Numbered from the stretch's first letter, positions 23,788 through 32,932 are shown. The stretch: DNA of 64,000 nt from DATCZB01 sp035513215 (GCA_035513215.1 DATKCK010000099.1:1-64000); one strand, 5' to 3'. Numbers and translations: made by a program. The notes: a model not told the origin generated them from the sequence alone.

Positions 23788-24084
23788 ATGTCCCAGATAT
23801 CCACTCCCACTGCACCCGGCAACGGCTCTACAACCGACCGCCTCGCTTCCATGGCGCACGAGTCAATCGACCGCGTAACGCCGAAAGCGAATCGCGCCGA
23901 AACCGAAGTGCGCGATACGGTGGCGAGAACCGCCGAGGGCGTCAAGCATCTGGAGGAGCAAGCGCTGGACACGGCCAAGGATGGCCTGCACAAAGCGCAA
24001 GCATACATCGATAGGAACCCGCTTATGGCCGCCGGGATCGCATTCGGGGCTGGAGTTCTGCTGAGCATGCTGATCCGCCGTTAG
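23788..24084 (+). CDS. YqjD/ElaB-like (DUF883) membrane-anchored protein, copy 2
   Basis: A 98-residue paralogue of the protein at 10419. From residue 20 on, the two differ at only about 15 positions, and stretches of DNA such as the segment coding RVTPKANRAETE are identical, so the duplication is recent. It keeps the long helix and the C-terminal anchor (NPLMAAGIAFGAGVLLSMLIRR). A TAAGGAG ribosome site precedes the ATG. Unlike copy 1, it is not followed by yqjE/yqjK-like genes. Confidence 0.88.
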   Translation: MSQISTPTAPGNGSTTDRLASMAHESIDRVTPKANRAETEVRDTVARTAEGVKHLEEQALDTAKDGLHKAQAYIDRNPLMAAGIAFGAGVLLSMLIRR

Positions 24085-24187
24085 CCCGGCGCGTAATTGA
24101 ACAAACACTTCTTGAACTCAATCCAATCCGTTCGGCCAACGCCTTCGGCGTGACCACAAAAAAGGAGTCCAGGCCTCAAAGGCTTCC

Positions 24188-25435
24188 ATGACAACCGCGG
24201 AACCAGCCCTGCCCAAGCAAGCCAAACCCGGAGCGGAACGCCGTTCGGCGCTGTTCTATGTACTGCTGGCCGCGGCCCTCTTGATTTTCATCCAGACATT
24301 CGCGCTGCTGTCGCCCATTCTGCTGTCGCTGCTGCTCATTCTGCTGATCTCCCTCGCGCTCAATCCGGTCATCGCCCGGATGCGGGCATGGACGGGAGGC
24401 AGAAAGGGCGCGGCGGGACTGCTCGCGCTGGCCATGGTCGGGGTCATGGGCCTGACGGGCTGGGCTTTCTCCGTACCGATGAAGGATTCCGTCGCCGAAT
24501 TCGCGGAACAACTGCCCGAGTACTGGGAACGGCTCCAAAGGCCGCTGATTAAACTGGAACAACAAGCCGTGAGTTCGGAGCAAAAACTGCAGGCGGAAGT
24601 GACCACGGACATCGCGCTGGAAAGGGCGGCAGCGGGCGTGTTCGAAGCCGAGCCGGCCGCCGTCGAAGCAGCCCCGCCCGAACCGGAACTGGAACCGGAA
24701 TCGGAATTGGGATCGGTTCGCTCCAGTTTGGGCCAGATGCTCGAGGGGGTGATTGGGAGCTTCGCAGCCGTGGCGTTCAACGGCGCCCAGATTCTGATCG
24801 TGTTGGTGACTGTCTTCTTCGGCGTGTTCTATACGCTGATGAATCCCCGCCCGATCTTTGGGGCTATGTTTTCCCTCGTACCCGATCGTCACCACGATCA
24901 GGCCCTGACCATTATGCAACGCATAGGGGAATTCGTTCCCCGCTGGGCTGGTGCGACGCTCCTGGGGATGGTGATAATTGGCTTCCTGGTGTTTTTGCTC
25001 ATGTGGCCGTTGTTCGGTTTCATGGATGCGCTGGTGCTGGGGCTGATCGCGGGAATCTTAGAGGCAGTTCCCTTTGTGGGCCCGCTGCTCAGCGCCGTGC
25101 CGGCCCTGTTGCTCGCTTTTGGGGAAGGCGGCATGACTCCGCTGTGGGTGGTGCTCGCCTACCTGGGAATCCAGGCCCTGGAGAACAATGTGATTCTCCC
25201 GTTTGTCATGGCCCGCGGGATGAAACTACATCCGTTGGCGGTGATCTTTTCCATGCTCCTTTGCGTGGCTGCGTTCGGGGTGCTGGGAGTCTTGGTAGCG
25301 GCCCCGCTGGTGGCCATCGTGATCATCCTGCACGATGAACTCTATCGAAAGCGCTTTCTTTCCATGGTCACCGACGCCGACTTGGATCGGCTGTCACGGA
25401 AGGCTCTCCACGAAAAAGTGTCCGCGAAAAGATGA
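24188..25435 (+). CDS. AI-2E family transporter (PerM/TqsA-like)
   Basis: A 415-residue inner membrane protein with about eight helices in the AI-2E transporter layout: an N-terminal pair (residues about 20-60), a soluble insert (about 100-195) and a C-terminal helix group ending near 395. The conserved LALNPVIARM and the ALENNVILPFVMARGMKLHPLAVIFSML region are typical. The insert holds a Glu/Pro-rich low-complexity run (EPELEPESELG). The transported molecule cannot be predicted from the family. An AAAGG site precedes the ATG. Confidence 0.88.
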   Translation: MTTAEPALPKQAKPGAERRSALFYVLLAAALLIFIQTFALLSPILLSLLLILLISLALNPVIARMRAWTGGRKGAAGLLALAMVGVMGLTGWAFSVPMKDSVAEFAEQLPEYWERLQRPLIKLEQQAVSSEQKLQAEVTTDIALERAAAGVFEAEPAAVEAAPPEPELEPESELGSVRSSLGQMLEGVIGSFAAVAFNGAQILIVLVTVFFGVFYTLMNPRPIFGAMFSLVPDRHHDQALTIMQRIGEFVPRWAGATLLGMVIIGFLVFLLMWPLFGFMDALVLGLIAGILEAVPFVGPLLSAVPALLLAFGEGGMTPLWVVLAYLGIQALENNVILPFVMARGMKLHPLAVIFSMLLCVAAFGVLGVLVAAPLVAIVIILHDELYRKRFLSMVTDADLDRLSRKALHEKVSAKR

Positions 25436-25540
25436 TTACATCCATGCCCCAAACAGTTCGTCACTCCCATGCCAGGAATAACTCCTGTGGGTCCCGAAAA
25501 CCTGCAATAGAATCAGGCGTGACCTTGCTGTTGAAAGTAT

Positions 25541-25616
25541 TGGTGCCGGTGAAGAGATTCGAACTCCCGACCCACGCATTACGAATGCGTTGCTCTACCA
25601 GCTGAGCTACACCGGC
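25541..25616 (-). tRNA. tRNA-Thr (anticodon CGT)
   Basis: Read on the minus strand the segment folds as a full cloverleaf: acceptor GCCGGTG/CACCGGC, D arm with AGCTCAGCTGGTAGAGC, anticodon stem ACGCA/TGCGT around loop TTCGTAA (anticodon CGT, threonine), T arm GGGAG-TTCGAAT-CTCTT, and an encoded CCA end (25541-25543). A TAAAAT -10-like box lies 57 bases upstream (25673-25678). A partial copy of the first half is at 40308-40345 in the same orientation. Confidence 0.95.
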
Positions 25617-26030
25617 TTGGTGAAATCCCCCTGCATAATCAACTACTTGTAGCGGTGGCAGGAGAGCAGCGCATTTTACCACCGTTTTTGCCACCATTTT
25701 GCAGCCACACGCGGAGCACGGTGCCTCGCTTCTGGTCGCAAACCCGGTCGGCGCACTCGAGCAAGTGTGCCCGCCGCCCGCACCGCGACATCGCGACGGC
25801 GCGCCGCGTGCTGCCGGCTCTCCGTCAGTTCCGGTCGCACGTCCTACCTTAGGCCCTCAATCATCCTCGACCGCCCGCGCTTGGTTGGCCTGGTTCGGCC
25901 ATCTCTTGTCGTTCGATCCCGAATGATGAGCGTCCGGCTAGGACAACCTCTCGGCTTCGGGCAGTGAGTCGCTGGATCTCATACGAATCCAGCGTATACT
26001 GGACGAAAAACAGCGACAGACGATATTCAC
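25617..26030. other. Non-coding region between tRNA-Thr and TM2 gene
   Basis: About 410 bases without a convincing gene. The tRNA promoter (minus strand) lies in its first 60-100 bases. The rest has several stops in all frames and no recognised repeat. Confidence 0.5.
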
Positions 26031-26327
26031 GTGCCCCTTGTAGAGCCTTCTAACAAGAGCTACGCCGTAGCTGTAGCATTGTCCGGAGTTTTCGGCGTGG
26101 CCGGTGTACACCACTTCTACCTTGGTCGGTACATCGAGGGAACGATCGACTTCAGCCTCCTCGTCGCAACGATCTATTTTTTTGTTACAGGGCAAATCGG
26201 GTGGGCTATCCTGTTCGGCGTGGTCGACGCCTTGCACACGTTCGTCATTACGATCATGTTACTGACGGGCTCTTTCAAGGATGGTAAGGGCAAAGTCATT
26301 TGTTATCCAGGTCAACGCCTTACTTGA
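26031..26327 (+). CDS. TM2-domain-containing protein
   Basis: A 98-residue protein with the TM2 pattern: KSYAVAVALSGVFGVAGVHHFYLGRYIEGTIDF, two membrane helices joined by a short turn with G-x-HHFYLG. A third hydrophobic stretch follows. The start is GTG at 26031. It is followed after 10 bases by a second TM2 gene, so the two are co-transcribed. TM2 proteins have no settled biochemical role in bacteria. Confidence 0.8.
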   Translation: MPLVEPSNKSYAVAVALSGVFGVAGVHHFYLGRYIEGTIDFSLLVATIYFFVTGQIGWAILFGVVDALHTFVITIMLLTGSFKDGKGKVICYPGQRLT

Positions 26328-26337
26328 GGAATACATC

Positions 26338-26565
26338 ATGTCGACCAGTATCGAAACGAGTCCAAAGGGTTTCGTGCCAACCGTTCTGCTATGCTTCTTT
26401 CTGGGTGTACTTGGAGTTCACCGCTTCTATGCCGGGAAAATCTGGACGGGGATCCTCATGCTCTTAACGTTCGGGGGACTCGGGATCTGGACGCTTGTCG
26501 ACTTCGTCATCATCGTCTGCGGCAATTTCAAGGACCGTAACGGGTTGCCGATAAAGCCGGCATAG
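26338..26565 (+). CDS. TM2-domain-containing protein
   Basis: A 75-residue TM2 protein with the canonical core: LLCFFLGVLGVHRFYAGKIWTG, then LTFGGLGIWTLVDFVIIVCG. The ATG at 26338 follows a GAGGAA site. It is the second gene of a TM2 pair, and its terminus converges on the M48 protease gene at 26588 with 22 bases between stops. Function is unknown beyond a small membrane protein. Confidence 0.88.
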   Translation: MSTSIETSPKGFVPTVLLCFFLGVLGVHRFYAGKIWTGILMLLTFGGLGIWTLVDFVIIVCGNFKDRNGLPIKPA

Positions 26566-26587
26566 GCTTCGATGCCAGGTATCGCGC

Positions 26588-27436
26588 TCAGTCCGAAATT
26601 AAACCTGCGATGATTCTCTGAATCTCCTTAGGCATGGCAGTCGAAGTGCCTATCATCCAGCCCTGTTCGGCTGCGTAGGCGTTGACGTGCGCGATACGGT
26701 CTTCGAGATCGGGGTGGCTGACCGTCCAGGTCGGAGTTTGTGAGGACGCGCTATCGTGAGCGTCCATCAGAAGTCGAAGTAAAGTTTCTGCGCCACCGAC
26801 GTGGCCGTACCGGCCCTGAATCGCCGTGATTCCAAGCACATCGGCAGCCGTCTCCTTTTCGCGGCTGTAGAACAGCAAACCGAGCTCGCCACCGTAGTCA
26901 GCGTAGGATCCCGCGACGAAAGCATAAAGCATCTGCAGTGCGACGACGCGGCCCAGGCCGGCGATCGGATCGCGATTCTTGATGTGTGCGATCTCGTGGG
27001 CCAGCACCATGGCCAGACTGTTCTCGTCGGGCAAAGCCTTGAGGAGGCCCGAAAACACGAAAATGTGGCCACCGAGAGTTGCGAACGCGTTTACCGTGTC
27101 GATGTCGTCCACGTAATGGACCGTCAGCTCGAAGTCTGTTGGCACGTCGATCCGTCTCGCGAGATCTTGTGCGAGCTTTCCGAGATATGTGCGCAACGCT
27201 TCGTGCGCCTCACTCGGCTCCTCGTCGACGAGATATCCCGCGAAAACCTCGTAGGGGCGGACAAAGCGCTGTTCGAACGAAAATGGTAGATGGGTGACGA
27301 TTCGATCGGCCGTAACGAAGACGGCGATGCAAGCTAGGAACAGCAGCCCGAAGAACGACGTGAGAAATATCGCGAGTTTGCGCAGATGGTTGTCGTGCGC
27401 CGCTGGAGGCTCGTAGTAGACGGGTTCGTTAGACAT
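26588..27436 (-). CDS. Membrane-anchored M48 metallopeptidase
   Basis: A 282-residue protease with one N-terminal membrane anchor (residues about 22-48) and the zinc motif HEIAH (MVLAHEIAHIKNRD, about 145-149). The NAFATLGGHIFVFSGLL strand before it and the EKETAADVLGI segment with the third ligand Glu are typical of the periplasmic Oma1/LoiP type. The start MSNEPVYYEPP at 27436 is preferred; an upstream in-frame start adds five residues. Lower GC than most neighbours. It may degrade misfolded envelope proteins. Confidence 0.85.
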   Translation of the reverse strand: MSNEPVYYEPPAAHDNHLRKLAIFLTSFFGLLFLACIAVFVTADRIVTHLPFSFEQRFVRPYEVFAGYLVDEEPSEAHEALRTYLGKLAQDLARRIDVPTDFELTVHYVDDIDTVNAFATLGGHIFVFSGLLKALPDENSLAMVLAHEIAHIKNRDPIAGLGRVVALQMLYAFVAGSYADYGGELGLLFYSREKETAADVLGITAIQGRYGHVGGAETLLRLLMDAHDSASSQTPTWTVSHPDLEDRIAHVNAYAAEQGWMIGTSTAMPKEIQRIIAGLISD

Positions 27437-27923
27437 CGAGCGTGGAGTCAAGAATCCAGATTACATCTCAGCAGGGCGAAAGAGGGGCGCGCTTAGCGCT
27501 GACAAGTGTACAGGTATAGGCCGCGGATTCCGCACGAGTATAGCGAATGGCCGACCTGATTGGAGGCGAAGGATGCCCGCTGAGATTGCGGGTCGCGCGA
27601 ACGACCCTCTTCGCGTGATCTCGTGGCGTTCGGCGACCCGCGACCGCCCGCGGGTCGTCAGGCCTCAGCCGGCCATATCTTGCCATTCGCGCGATTGTGC
27701 GCTTTGGCTCAAGACCGGCGAATTGCCGCATGGAGATTCGGCTCGATGACTCACCCAAATGAGTGATTCTTTTGGGCGGCGACGGCTGTACGCTTCGCGC
27801 TCCGGCCGGCACGGCAATAAACGTGCCGACTGCGCACAAAGGATAATAGCCATACTTTCGAAACGAGCTTCGCGCCCAGGGAGCCCGCCGCAACGCGACC
27901 AACGACTAGACGGGAGAACCACG
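27437..27923. other. Intergenic region with palindromic site
   Basis: About 490 bases between the divergent M48 genes with no convincing gene. It holds the 16-base palindrome at 27751-27766 shared with the luxR upstream region. Confidence 0.4.
27751..27766. promoter_or_regulatory. Palindrome TCACYCAAATGRGTGA, copy 1
   Basis: TCACCCAAATGAGTGA lies 157 bases upstream of the M48 protease gene at 27924. The same palindrome, with the two variable bases exchanged, is at 32316-32331 before the LuxR-type gene. The arms TCACYCA/TGRGTGA are symmetric with an AT centre. Confidence 0.55.
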
Positions 27924-29006
27924 ATGAAACTCGCACCAAAACCCACGTCTCGCTTCTTGCGGCCGTCTCGATGGCTGATCGAGAGCGTGCTTGTGGCCGT
28001 CCTGATCGCGGGACCGGTCCATTCGCAAGGTCTGCTGAACCGCCTCAAGGACCGTCTCGGCCCGGCTTCGGGCGTCGTCGAAACCGCCATCGAGAATCGC
28101 GCGGCGTTCGAAGGGTTCACGGACCAGGAGGAAATCGAAATCGCGAAGGAAAACTCCGGCCAGTTCGAAGCTCAAGCCGACTTCGTGGACGACCCTCGGC
28201 TCGACGCCTATCTGAATGGAATAGTGCAACGCCTTGCCGCGCACGCGGAGCCGAGGCCGTTCGAGTACCGCCTGAAAGTGGTCAGTGACCCGAACATCAA
28301 CGCCTTCACCTTCGGCGGAGGATATCTCTATATGAACGCCGGCTTGCTCGCGCGCATGGAGAACGAAGCGCAAGTCGCCATGGTGCTCGGGCACGAGATC
28401 GCGCACGCGGCCGAATCCCACGTCACCGAAGGAATGAAGGCCGACGCAGGAATCAATCTCCTCGGACAGCTCGCCGGACAGGCCGCGGCATCTTCCGGCC
28501 GAATCGACCCCGAGGTGCTCCAGAAGACTTACGAGTACAGCATGAGCGCCACGATCAACGGTCACGGCCGCCGGCAGGAGTCGGAATCGGACGAGCTCGG
28601 CCTCGAGTACATGGTCAAGGCCGGTTACGACCCGCGCGAAGCGAGCGGCACGTTCGAGCAGCTCCTCAAGGAGTACGGCGACGCGTCGAAGATGGAAGCG
28701 TTCTTCTACTCGAGCCATCCGCGAAACGAGGAGCGCATGGCGCGCGCGGACGCATGGGTCGAAGCGAACAGCGAGCGATTCGAGTCGAGCAGCTTGACTG
28801 TGAACACCGAAGAGTTTCGGCAGGTCACGCACGACGTCGTGGTCGCGATGGGCAAATACGACTACGAGAACAGTCGCCTCGAATCCGCTCGAGCGATGTT
28901 CGAGAAGGCCGCCGGCGACGGAGTCGACGATCCGGTGCCGCACGAGTACTTGGAGCTGATTGACGCCGCAACGAGCGAACGCGACGTCGAACGCGCTCTG
29001 GACTGA
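27924..29006 (+). CDS. Exported M48 metalloprotease
   Basis: A 360-residue protease with a signal peptide (cleavage near VHSQG, residue 33). The zinc motif is HEIAH in VLGHEIAHAAESH (about residues 155-159), preceded by INAFTFGGGYLYMNAGLL; the third ligand Glu lies in ESESDELGLEYM. The last 80 residues (ANSERFESSSLTVNTEEF onward) are helical and TPR-like. This is the BepA/LoiP type. The ATG follows a GGGAGAACC site. The palindrome at 27751 may regulate it. Confidence 0.88.
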   Translation: MKLAPKPTSRFLRPSRWLIESVLVAVLIAGPVHSQGLLNRLKDRLGPASGVVETAIENRAAFEGFTDQEEIEIAKENSGQFEAQADFVDDPRLDAYLNGIVQRLAAHAEPRPFEYRLKVVSDPNINAFTFGGGYLYMNAGLLARMENEAQVAMVLGHEIAHAAESHVTEGMKADAGINLLGQLAGQAAASSGRIDPEVLQKTYEYSMSATINGHGRRQESESDELGLEYMVKAGYDPREASGTFEQLLKEYGDASKMEAFFYSSHPRNEERMARADAWVEANSERFESSSLTVNTEEFRQVTHDVVVAMGKYDYENSRLESARAMFEKAAGDGVDDPVPHEYLELIDAATSERDVERALD

Positions 29007-29137
29007 GGTCGGCGTGCAAACCGCCGGCCAAACGGAGCCGGTCACGATCACGGAGGGGCAGGTCGTCGACTTTTGATCTCGGGGAGAGAGGCCATGAACT
29101 GTCGTCTTCGAGGCGGGCAAGTGACGGATCGCGGGAG

Positions 29138-29869
29138 ATGCTGACGCCGAAGAACTTCTGGGCATTTTTCGGCGGCCTGTGGCTCGTGGTCGGCTTGCTG
29201 TTCTTCGTGATCGGACTCTACCTCGGCGTGCAATACGTGACGACCGAGCAGCGCCTTGCGACCGAGGGCCGCATGGTCGAGGGCATGGTGCTTTCGAAGG
29301 CGATCCGTACGCGGACGTCGTCATCGTCGTCCACAGGCTCCGGGCGCCGCACGTCCAGGAGCTACGAAGTGACGTTTCGGTTTCCGACCTCAGAGGGCCC
29401 CATCACGAGCAGCGCCGACGTCTCGGCCGACGCGTGGGAGCGGCTGATCGAGCGCGAGCCGATCGCCGTGACGTACCTGCCGGACGATCCCGAGCGCCAC
29501 CGCGTCGAGGGGCAAACGGCGGGTTGGGTCTTGCCCGTGATCTTCACCGGCCTCGGCGGCCTGTTCGGGGGGGTCGGCGCGTTCATCGTGCTCCGGGTGC
29601 TCTCGCGCCGCCGCATAATCGAGCGTTTACAGCGCGCGGGGCTGACGGCCGACGCGACCGTCACCGGCGTCGCGCCATCGCGGCTTGCGATCAACGGCGT
29701 CCGGCAGACGGTCGTACGTTATCGATACCGTGACCAGCGCGGAAGTGAGCATTTCGGCAGCGAGACGCTCACGCCGGAGGCGGCCGCCGAGTGGAACACA
29801 GGGGACGCCGCGCGCGTGCGCTACGATCCCCGCCGCCCGAGCGACCACGTATGGCTCGGCAGGCCATGA
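29138..29869 (+). CDS. DUF3592 domain membrane protein 1
   Basis: A 243-residue protein with an N-terminal membrane helix (about residues 8-30), a beta-rich domain (EGMVLSKAIRTRT, SRSYEVTFRFPTSEGPI, PIAVTYLPDDPERHRVEG), a second helix (about 127-152) and a second similar beta domain ending VRYDPRRPSDHVWLGRP. The 'YLPDDP' turn is typical of DUF3592. A serine-rich run (SSSSSTGSG) interrupts the first domain. It overlaps the next gene by ATGA and is clearly paralogous to it. Function unknown. Confidence 0.8.
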   Translation: MLTPKNFWAFFGGLWLVVGLLFFVIGLYLGVQYVTTEQRLATEGRMVEGMVLSKAIRTRTSSSSSTGSGRRTSRSYEVTFRFPTSEGPITSSADVSADAWERLIEREPIAVTYLPDDPERHRVEGQTAGWVLPVIFTGLGGLFGGVGAFIVLRVLSRRRIIERLQRAGLTADATVTGVAPSRLAINGVRQTVVRYRYRDQRGSEHFGSETLTPEAAAEWNTGDAARVRYDPRRPSDHVWLGRP

Positions 29870-30603
29870 GCGCTGCGCGACCGCGAGGTCCCTCGGTGTC
29901 GAAGCTCCTCGGGCGGGCGTTCCCGCTCTGGGTCGGCGGCGCCTTGCTCGTGTTCGGCCTGGTGTTCGGGGGCATCGGCGTGCGCGAAGGGCTGCGCGAG
30001 CAAGCGTATCGCGACCAGGGTCTGACGGCGGATGCGCGCGTGGTCGACAAGTCGATCGTGCGCGCCGAACGCGGCGAGCAGAATACGACGCGCTACGTGC
30101 TGAGCTACCGCTATACGACTGCCGAAGGCGAGCCGCGCGACGGCACCGCCGACGTCTCGGTCGAGGAGTGGGAGCGCCTGGAGCCCGGAGCGGCGTTGCC
30201 GATCGTCTACCTGCCCGGGCAGATCGACACGAGCCGCCCGCAGGACGATGGCGATGCGGTTTTGCCGATCGTATTCGTGTCGATCGGCGCGGCATTCGCG
30301 CTGATCGGCGGCACCGTCGCGTTCATGAGCGGACGATCGGTGGCGCGCATGATTCGCGTCTTAAGGATCGGCACGGATACCGACGGCACCGTGCTCCGCG
30401 CCGCGCCGACCAACGTCCGGATCAACCGCGTGCCTCAATGGCAGATCCACTATCGCTACCGCGACGGTCTCGGCCGCGTCCACGAAGCCGCATCGCACGT
30501 GGTCTCGCCGCGCGAAGGCTCGGCCTGGAACGAAGGCGACGCGGGCCGCGTACGCTTCGATCCGAAGCGGCCGCAGCACAGCGTTTGGATAGGCAGAGCA
30601 TGA
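29866..30603 (+). CDS. DUF3592 domain membrane protein 2
   Basis: A 245-residue paralogue of the preceding gene with the same order: membrane helix (about 20-42), beta domain with IVYLPGQIDTSRPQ, second helix (about 125-150), and second beta domain ending VRFDPKRPQHSVWIGRA. The ATG at 29866 overlaps the previous stop (ATGA). The pair probably forms a complex. The family role is unknown. Confidence 0.8.
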   Translation: MSAARPRGPSVSKLLGRAFPLWVGGALLVFGLVFGGIGVREGLREQAYRDQGLTADARVVDKSIVRAERGEQNTTRYVLSYRYTTAEGEPRDGTADVSVEEWERLEPGAALPIVYLPGQIDTSRPQDDGDAVLPIVFVSIGAAFALIGGTVAFMSGRSVARMIRVLRIGTDTDGTVLRAAPTNVRINRVPQWQIHYRYRDGLGRVHEAASHVVSPREGSAWNEGDAGRVRFDPKRPQHSVWIGRA

Positions 30604-31125
30604 TCAGCTCTACGCTCCGGCCAACCCGCGCGGTTGTATCGCGCGCGTGGATGCGCCGCCTCCCGAGGCTCTGGCGGACGACAGCCCGCTGCCGACGAGG
30701 GATCCTTGCGCGGCTCCGCGGGCGCTGCTCTCCCACGCGCAAGCCGAGCGCCAACGCGCGTTGGATCGGCTGAAGCAGATCAGTGAGGAATTCGTGTCGC
30801 TCGCCGCTCGCGAGGCGACGCAGCGTCGAACGAAGGATCAGCTTCAAGGAGATGGCGCTCAACATCGCGGTCAGCGAGAACCGGCTCGAAGGCTGCTGAG
30901 CCACGACGCCGCCGCGATGCGGGGCTCTTCGACAGCGTGACCAGCGGCCAGCCGTTGGGGGTCGGCAAATGCTCCATGTTGCAGTCGTCGGTGGCTCAAG
31001 GTCAGCGCATGATCACTAACAGATACCGGCCGGCGACCTTGTGCAGCTCTCGGACCGTCGAGTAACCGCCGCCGGCTCCCGAGCATGACGCGCTAGGAAC
31101 GGCGACCGAAGGCCGTGAGCGTGTG
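30604..31125. other. Region without an intact gene, possible gene debris
   Basis: About 520 bases. One frame from 30647 reads a plausible helix (AERQRALDRLKQISEEFVSLAARE), and a one-base shift near 30815 continues RRSVERRISFKEMALNIAV and SENRLEGC before a stop at about 30900. This could be the remnant of a small helical protein with a frameshift, or chance coding potential. Nothing else is recognised. Confidence 0.3.
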
Positions 31126-32256
31126 TCAACGCAGACCTTCGGGGCCGCGCAGCACCAAGCCGACGAGCTCGCTTTGGCGGTGCGTGTCGGTCTTGCGAAA
31201 CACGAAGCGCAACAGCGTGCGCGCCGTGTGCACGCTCATGTCGAGCCGCTCCGCGGCCTCGTGGAGATCGCGCCCGCGCACGAGCTCCGCGACGACGGCG
31301 GCCTCGCGCGCGGTGAGGCCGTAGAGGCGTCTCAGCTTATCCGGCACAAGTTCCGGTTCTCGGTCCGGATCGGTGACGAATGCGATGGCAGCCGGCCGGG
31401 GCGCGAAGCCCTGCTCGACATGAATCGGGCTCAACGAGAGCGCCAACGCCCGGTGCCGCGAAGGACGCGACACACGCAGGGAGCCTCCCGGCCGCAAGCA
31501 CTGCCCCTGTTGCGTCGCGATCGTCTCGCGCACGAGCAATTGGAGGGCGGCGTTCTCCCTGGCATTCGATGCAGTCAAGGCACCCTGGCGCGTCGCGAGC
31601 CCGTCTGCGCGAGCGAGCAGTGCGGCTGCCGAGCGGTTCATCCATACAACCTTACCGGCTGCATCCAGCAGGATCACGCCGCAGGCGAGCATATCCCAGG
31701 CTTGCTCGTGCGCGTGCCGTTGCGCGTTGCCGGCCGTGAGCCGCAAGAATACCTCCAGCGCGCGACGCACGTGGGGCAGCGCCGCGTGCAGCAGGTCGAG
31801 ATCCGAGGCCGAGTAGGGGCTCGAGCGCTTGACGCGGTTGACACCCACGAAAGCAACGTGCGCCGCGCTGTCGAGCGCGACGGCTCCCAGGCCGTGGTAA
31901 AGATCCCTCGGACGGTAGATATCGCGATAAAGCGGCGTGCGCTGCCACGCCGTGTCGGTATGCACTTGCTCGCGAACGACGATCGCGCCTACATCCGCCG
32001 CAAGCAGCAACGGGATCGACGGATTCGTCTCGGGCTGAGCGTAGTGGTCGTTGAAGAGCGAGAAATGCTCGGTATCGCCCGCTGCGTCTTGCACGAGGAA
32101 CTCGGGGCATCCATCGCGGCGATACACCCCAAGCAGCGACCAGTCTGCGCCCATGAGTCCGCTGACGCGCGATAGCGCGTCGGCCCATGCCTCCGGCTCG
32201 AGCGCCGCTTCGTAGAAAACGGCGGCCATATCGAGCAGTTCGGCTTCTCTTGCCAT
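31126..32256 (-). CDS. LuxR-family transcriptional regulator
   Basis: A 376-residue regulator. The C-terminal HTH of the LuxR type is clear (LTAREAAVVAELVRGRDLHE, then ERLDMSVHTARTLL, about residues 312-350). The N-terminal 280 residues contain a PAS/GAF-like sensor region (YSLLGVYRRDG-like start, and CGVILLDAAGKVVWMNRSAAALL near 190-212). No receiver domain is present. It is divergent from the gene at 32502, and the palindrome at 32316-32331 lies 60 bases before its start, so autoregulation is likely. The signal is unknown. Confidence 0.88.
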   Translation of the reverse strand: MAREAELLDMAAVFYEAALEPEAWADALSRVSGLMGADWSLLGVYRRDGCPEFLVQDAAGDTEHFSLFNDHYAQPETNPSIPLLLAADVGAIVVREQVHTDTAWQRTPLYRDIYRPRDLYHGLGAVALDSAAHVAFVGVNRVKRSSPYSASDLDLLHAALPHVRRALEVFLRLTAGNAQRHAHEQAWDMLACGVILLDAAGKVVWMNRSAAALLARADGLATRQGALTASNARENAALQLLVRETIATQQGQCLRPGGSLRVSRPSRHRALALSLSPIHVEQGFAPRPAAIAFVTDPDREPELVPDKLRRLYGLTAREAAVVAELVRGRDLHEAAERLDMSVHTARTLLRFVFRKTDTHRQSELVGLVLRGPEGLR

Positions 32257-32315
32257 GCTGGGCCTGGCGTTGGTTCTTCTAGCTTTTCCCGTCTATGATC
32301 AACCATTCTATAGTA

Positions 32316-32331
32316 TCACTCAAATGGGTGA
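32316..32331. promoter_or_regulatory. Palindrome TCACYCAAATGRGTGA, copy 2 (candidate LuxR-type operator)
   Basis: TCACTCAAATGGGTGA sits in the divergent promoter region, 60 bases before the luxR-type start and 171 before the gene at 32502. It matches the site at 27751 except for one transition in each arm. Confidence 0.6.
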
Positions 32332-32501
32332 TTTTTTGCAGCCGGCCAAACGATATCCTTTCCTTTGCGCGACGGGGATTCCTTGCGCGGGAAGCGCCCA
32401 AAGCGTCGGGCGCGCGCGTCAGTTCACGTGCAATTTCTGGAAGATGCGCTACGCCTCTGCTTCGTCGAGCGAGTAACGGCGTGAAGCGCCGAGGAGGTCC
32501 A

Positions 32502-32932
32502 ATGTCCATCACTCGTGTCGTCCCGCTTCTCGTCATGCTGGTGCTTCCGCGTCTCGCTTCGGCGGAGGAGCTTGCGAGCCTGGCTGAAGCCCGCATGCTC
32601 GCGGACAACGCCGTTGCGCTCTTCAAGGACGAGAAGTTCGCCGAAGGGTACGGCCTCTTGACGCCGTATTGGCCCCTCGAGCCCGCCGAGATCAATGACT
32701 TGGTCGGGCAGACACTCGGTCAATGGCCGATCGTGCAGCAGCGGTTCGGCACGGCGGTCAGCACGGAGTTCGTGAGCGAAGCGAGCGCCGGCAATTCGTT
32801 CGTTCGCTACACCTATCTGCACAAGTTCCAGAATCACGCCATCCGTTGGATTTTCACGTTTTACAGCGCGAACGACACCTGGGTCGTCAACGGCGTGTCG
32901 TTCGACGATCAGATCGATCTGTTGTTCGACAG

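Noticed and set aside
24145..24160. GTTCG-like string before the AI-2E transporter gene
   Set aside because: GTTCGGCCAACGCC lacks the CGYAC right arm.
27906..29324. Long open frame (472 codons) on the minus strand
   Set aside because: It lies opposite the M48 protease, whose signal peptide and zinc motif are clear; the antisense frame has no recognisable domains and reflects high GC at third positions.
30647..30940. 97-codon frame as an intact gene
   Set aside because: The best protein-like part needs a frameshift and there is no good ribosome site; listed only as possible debris.
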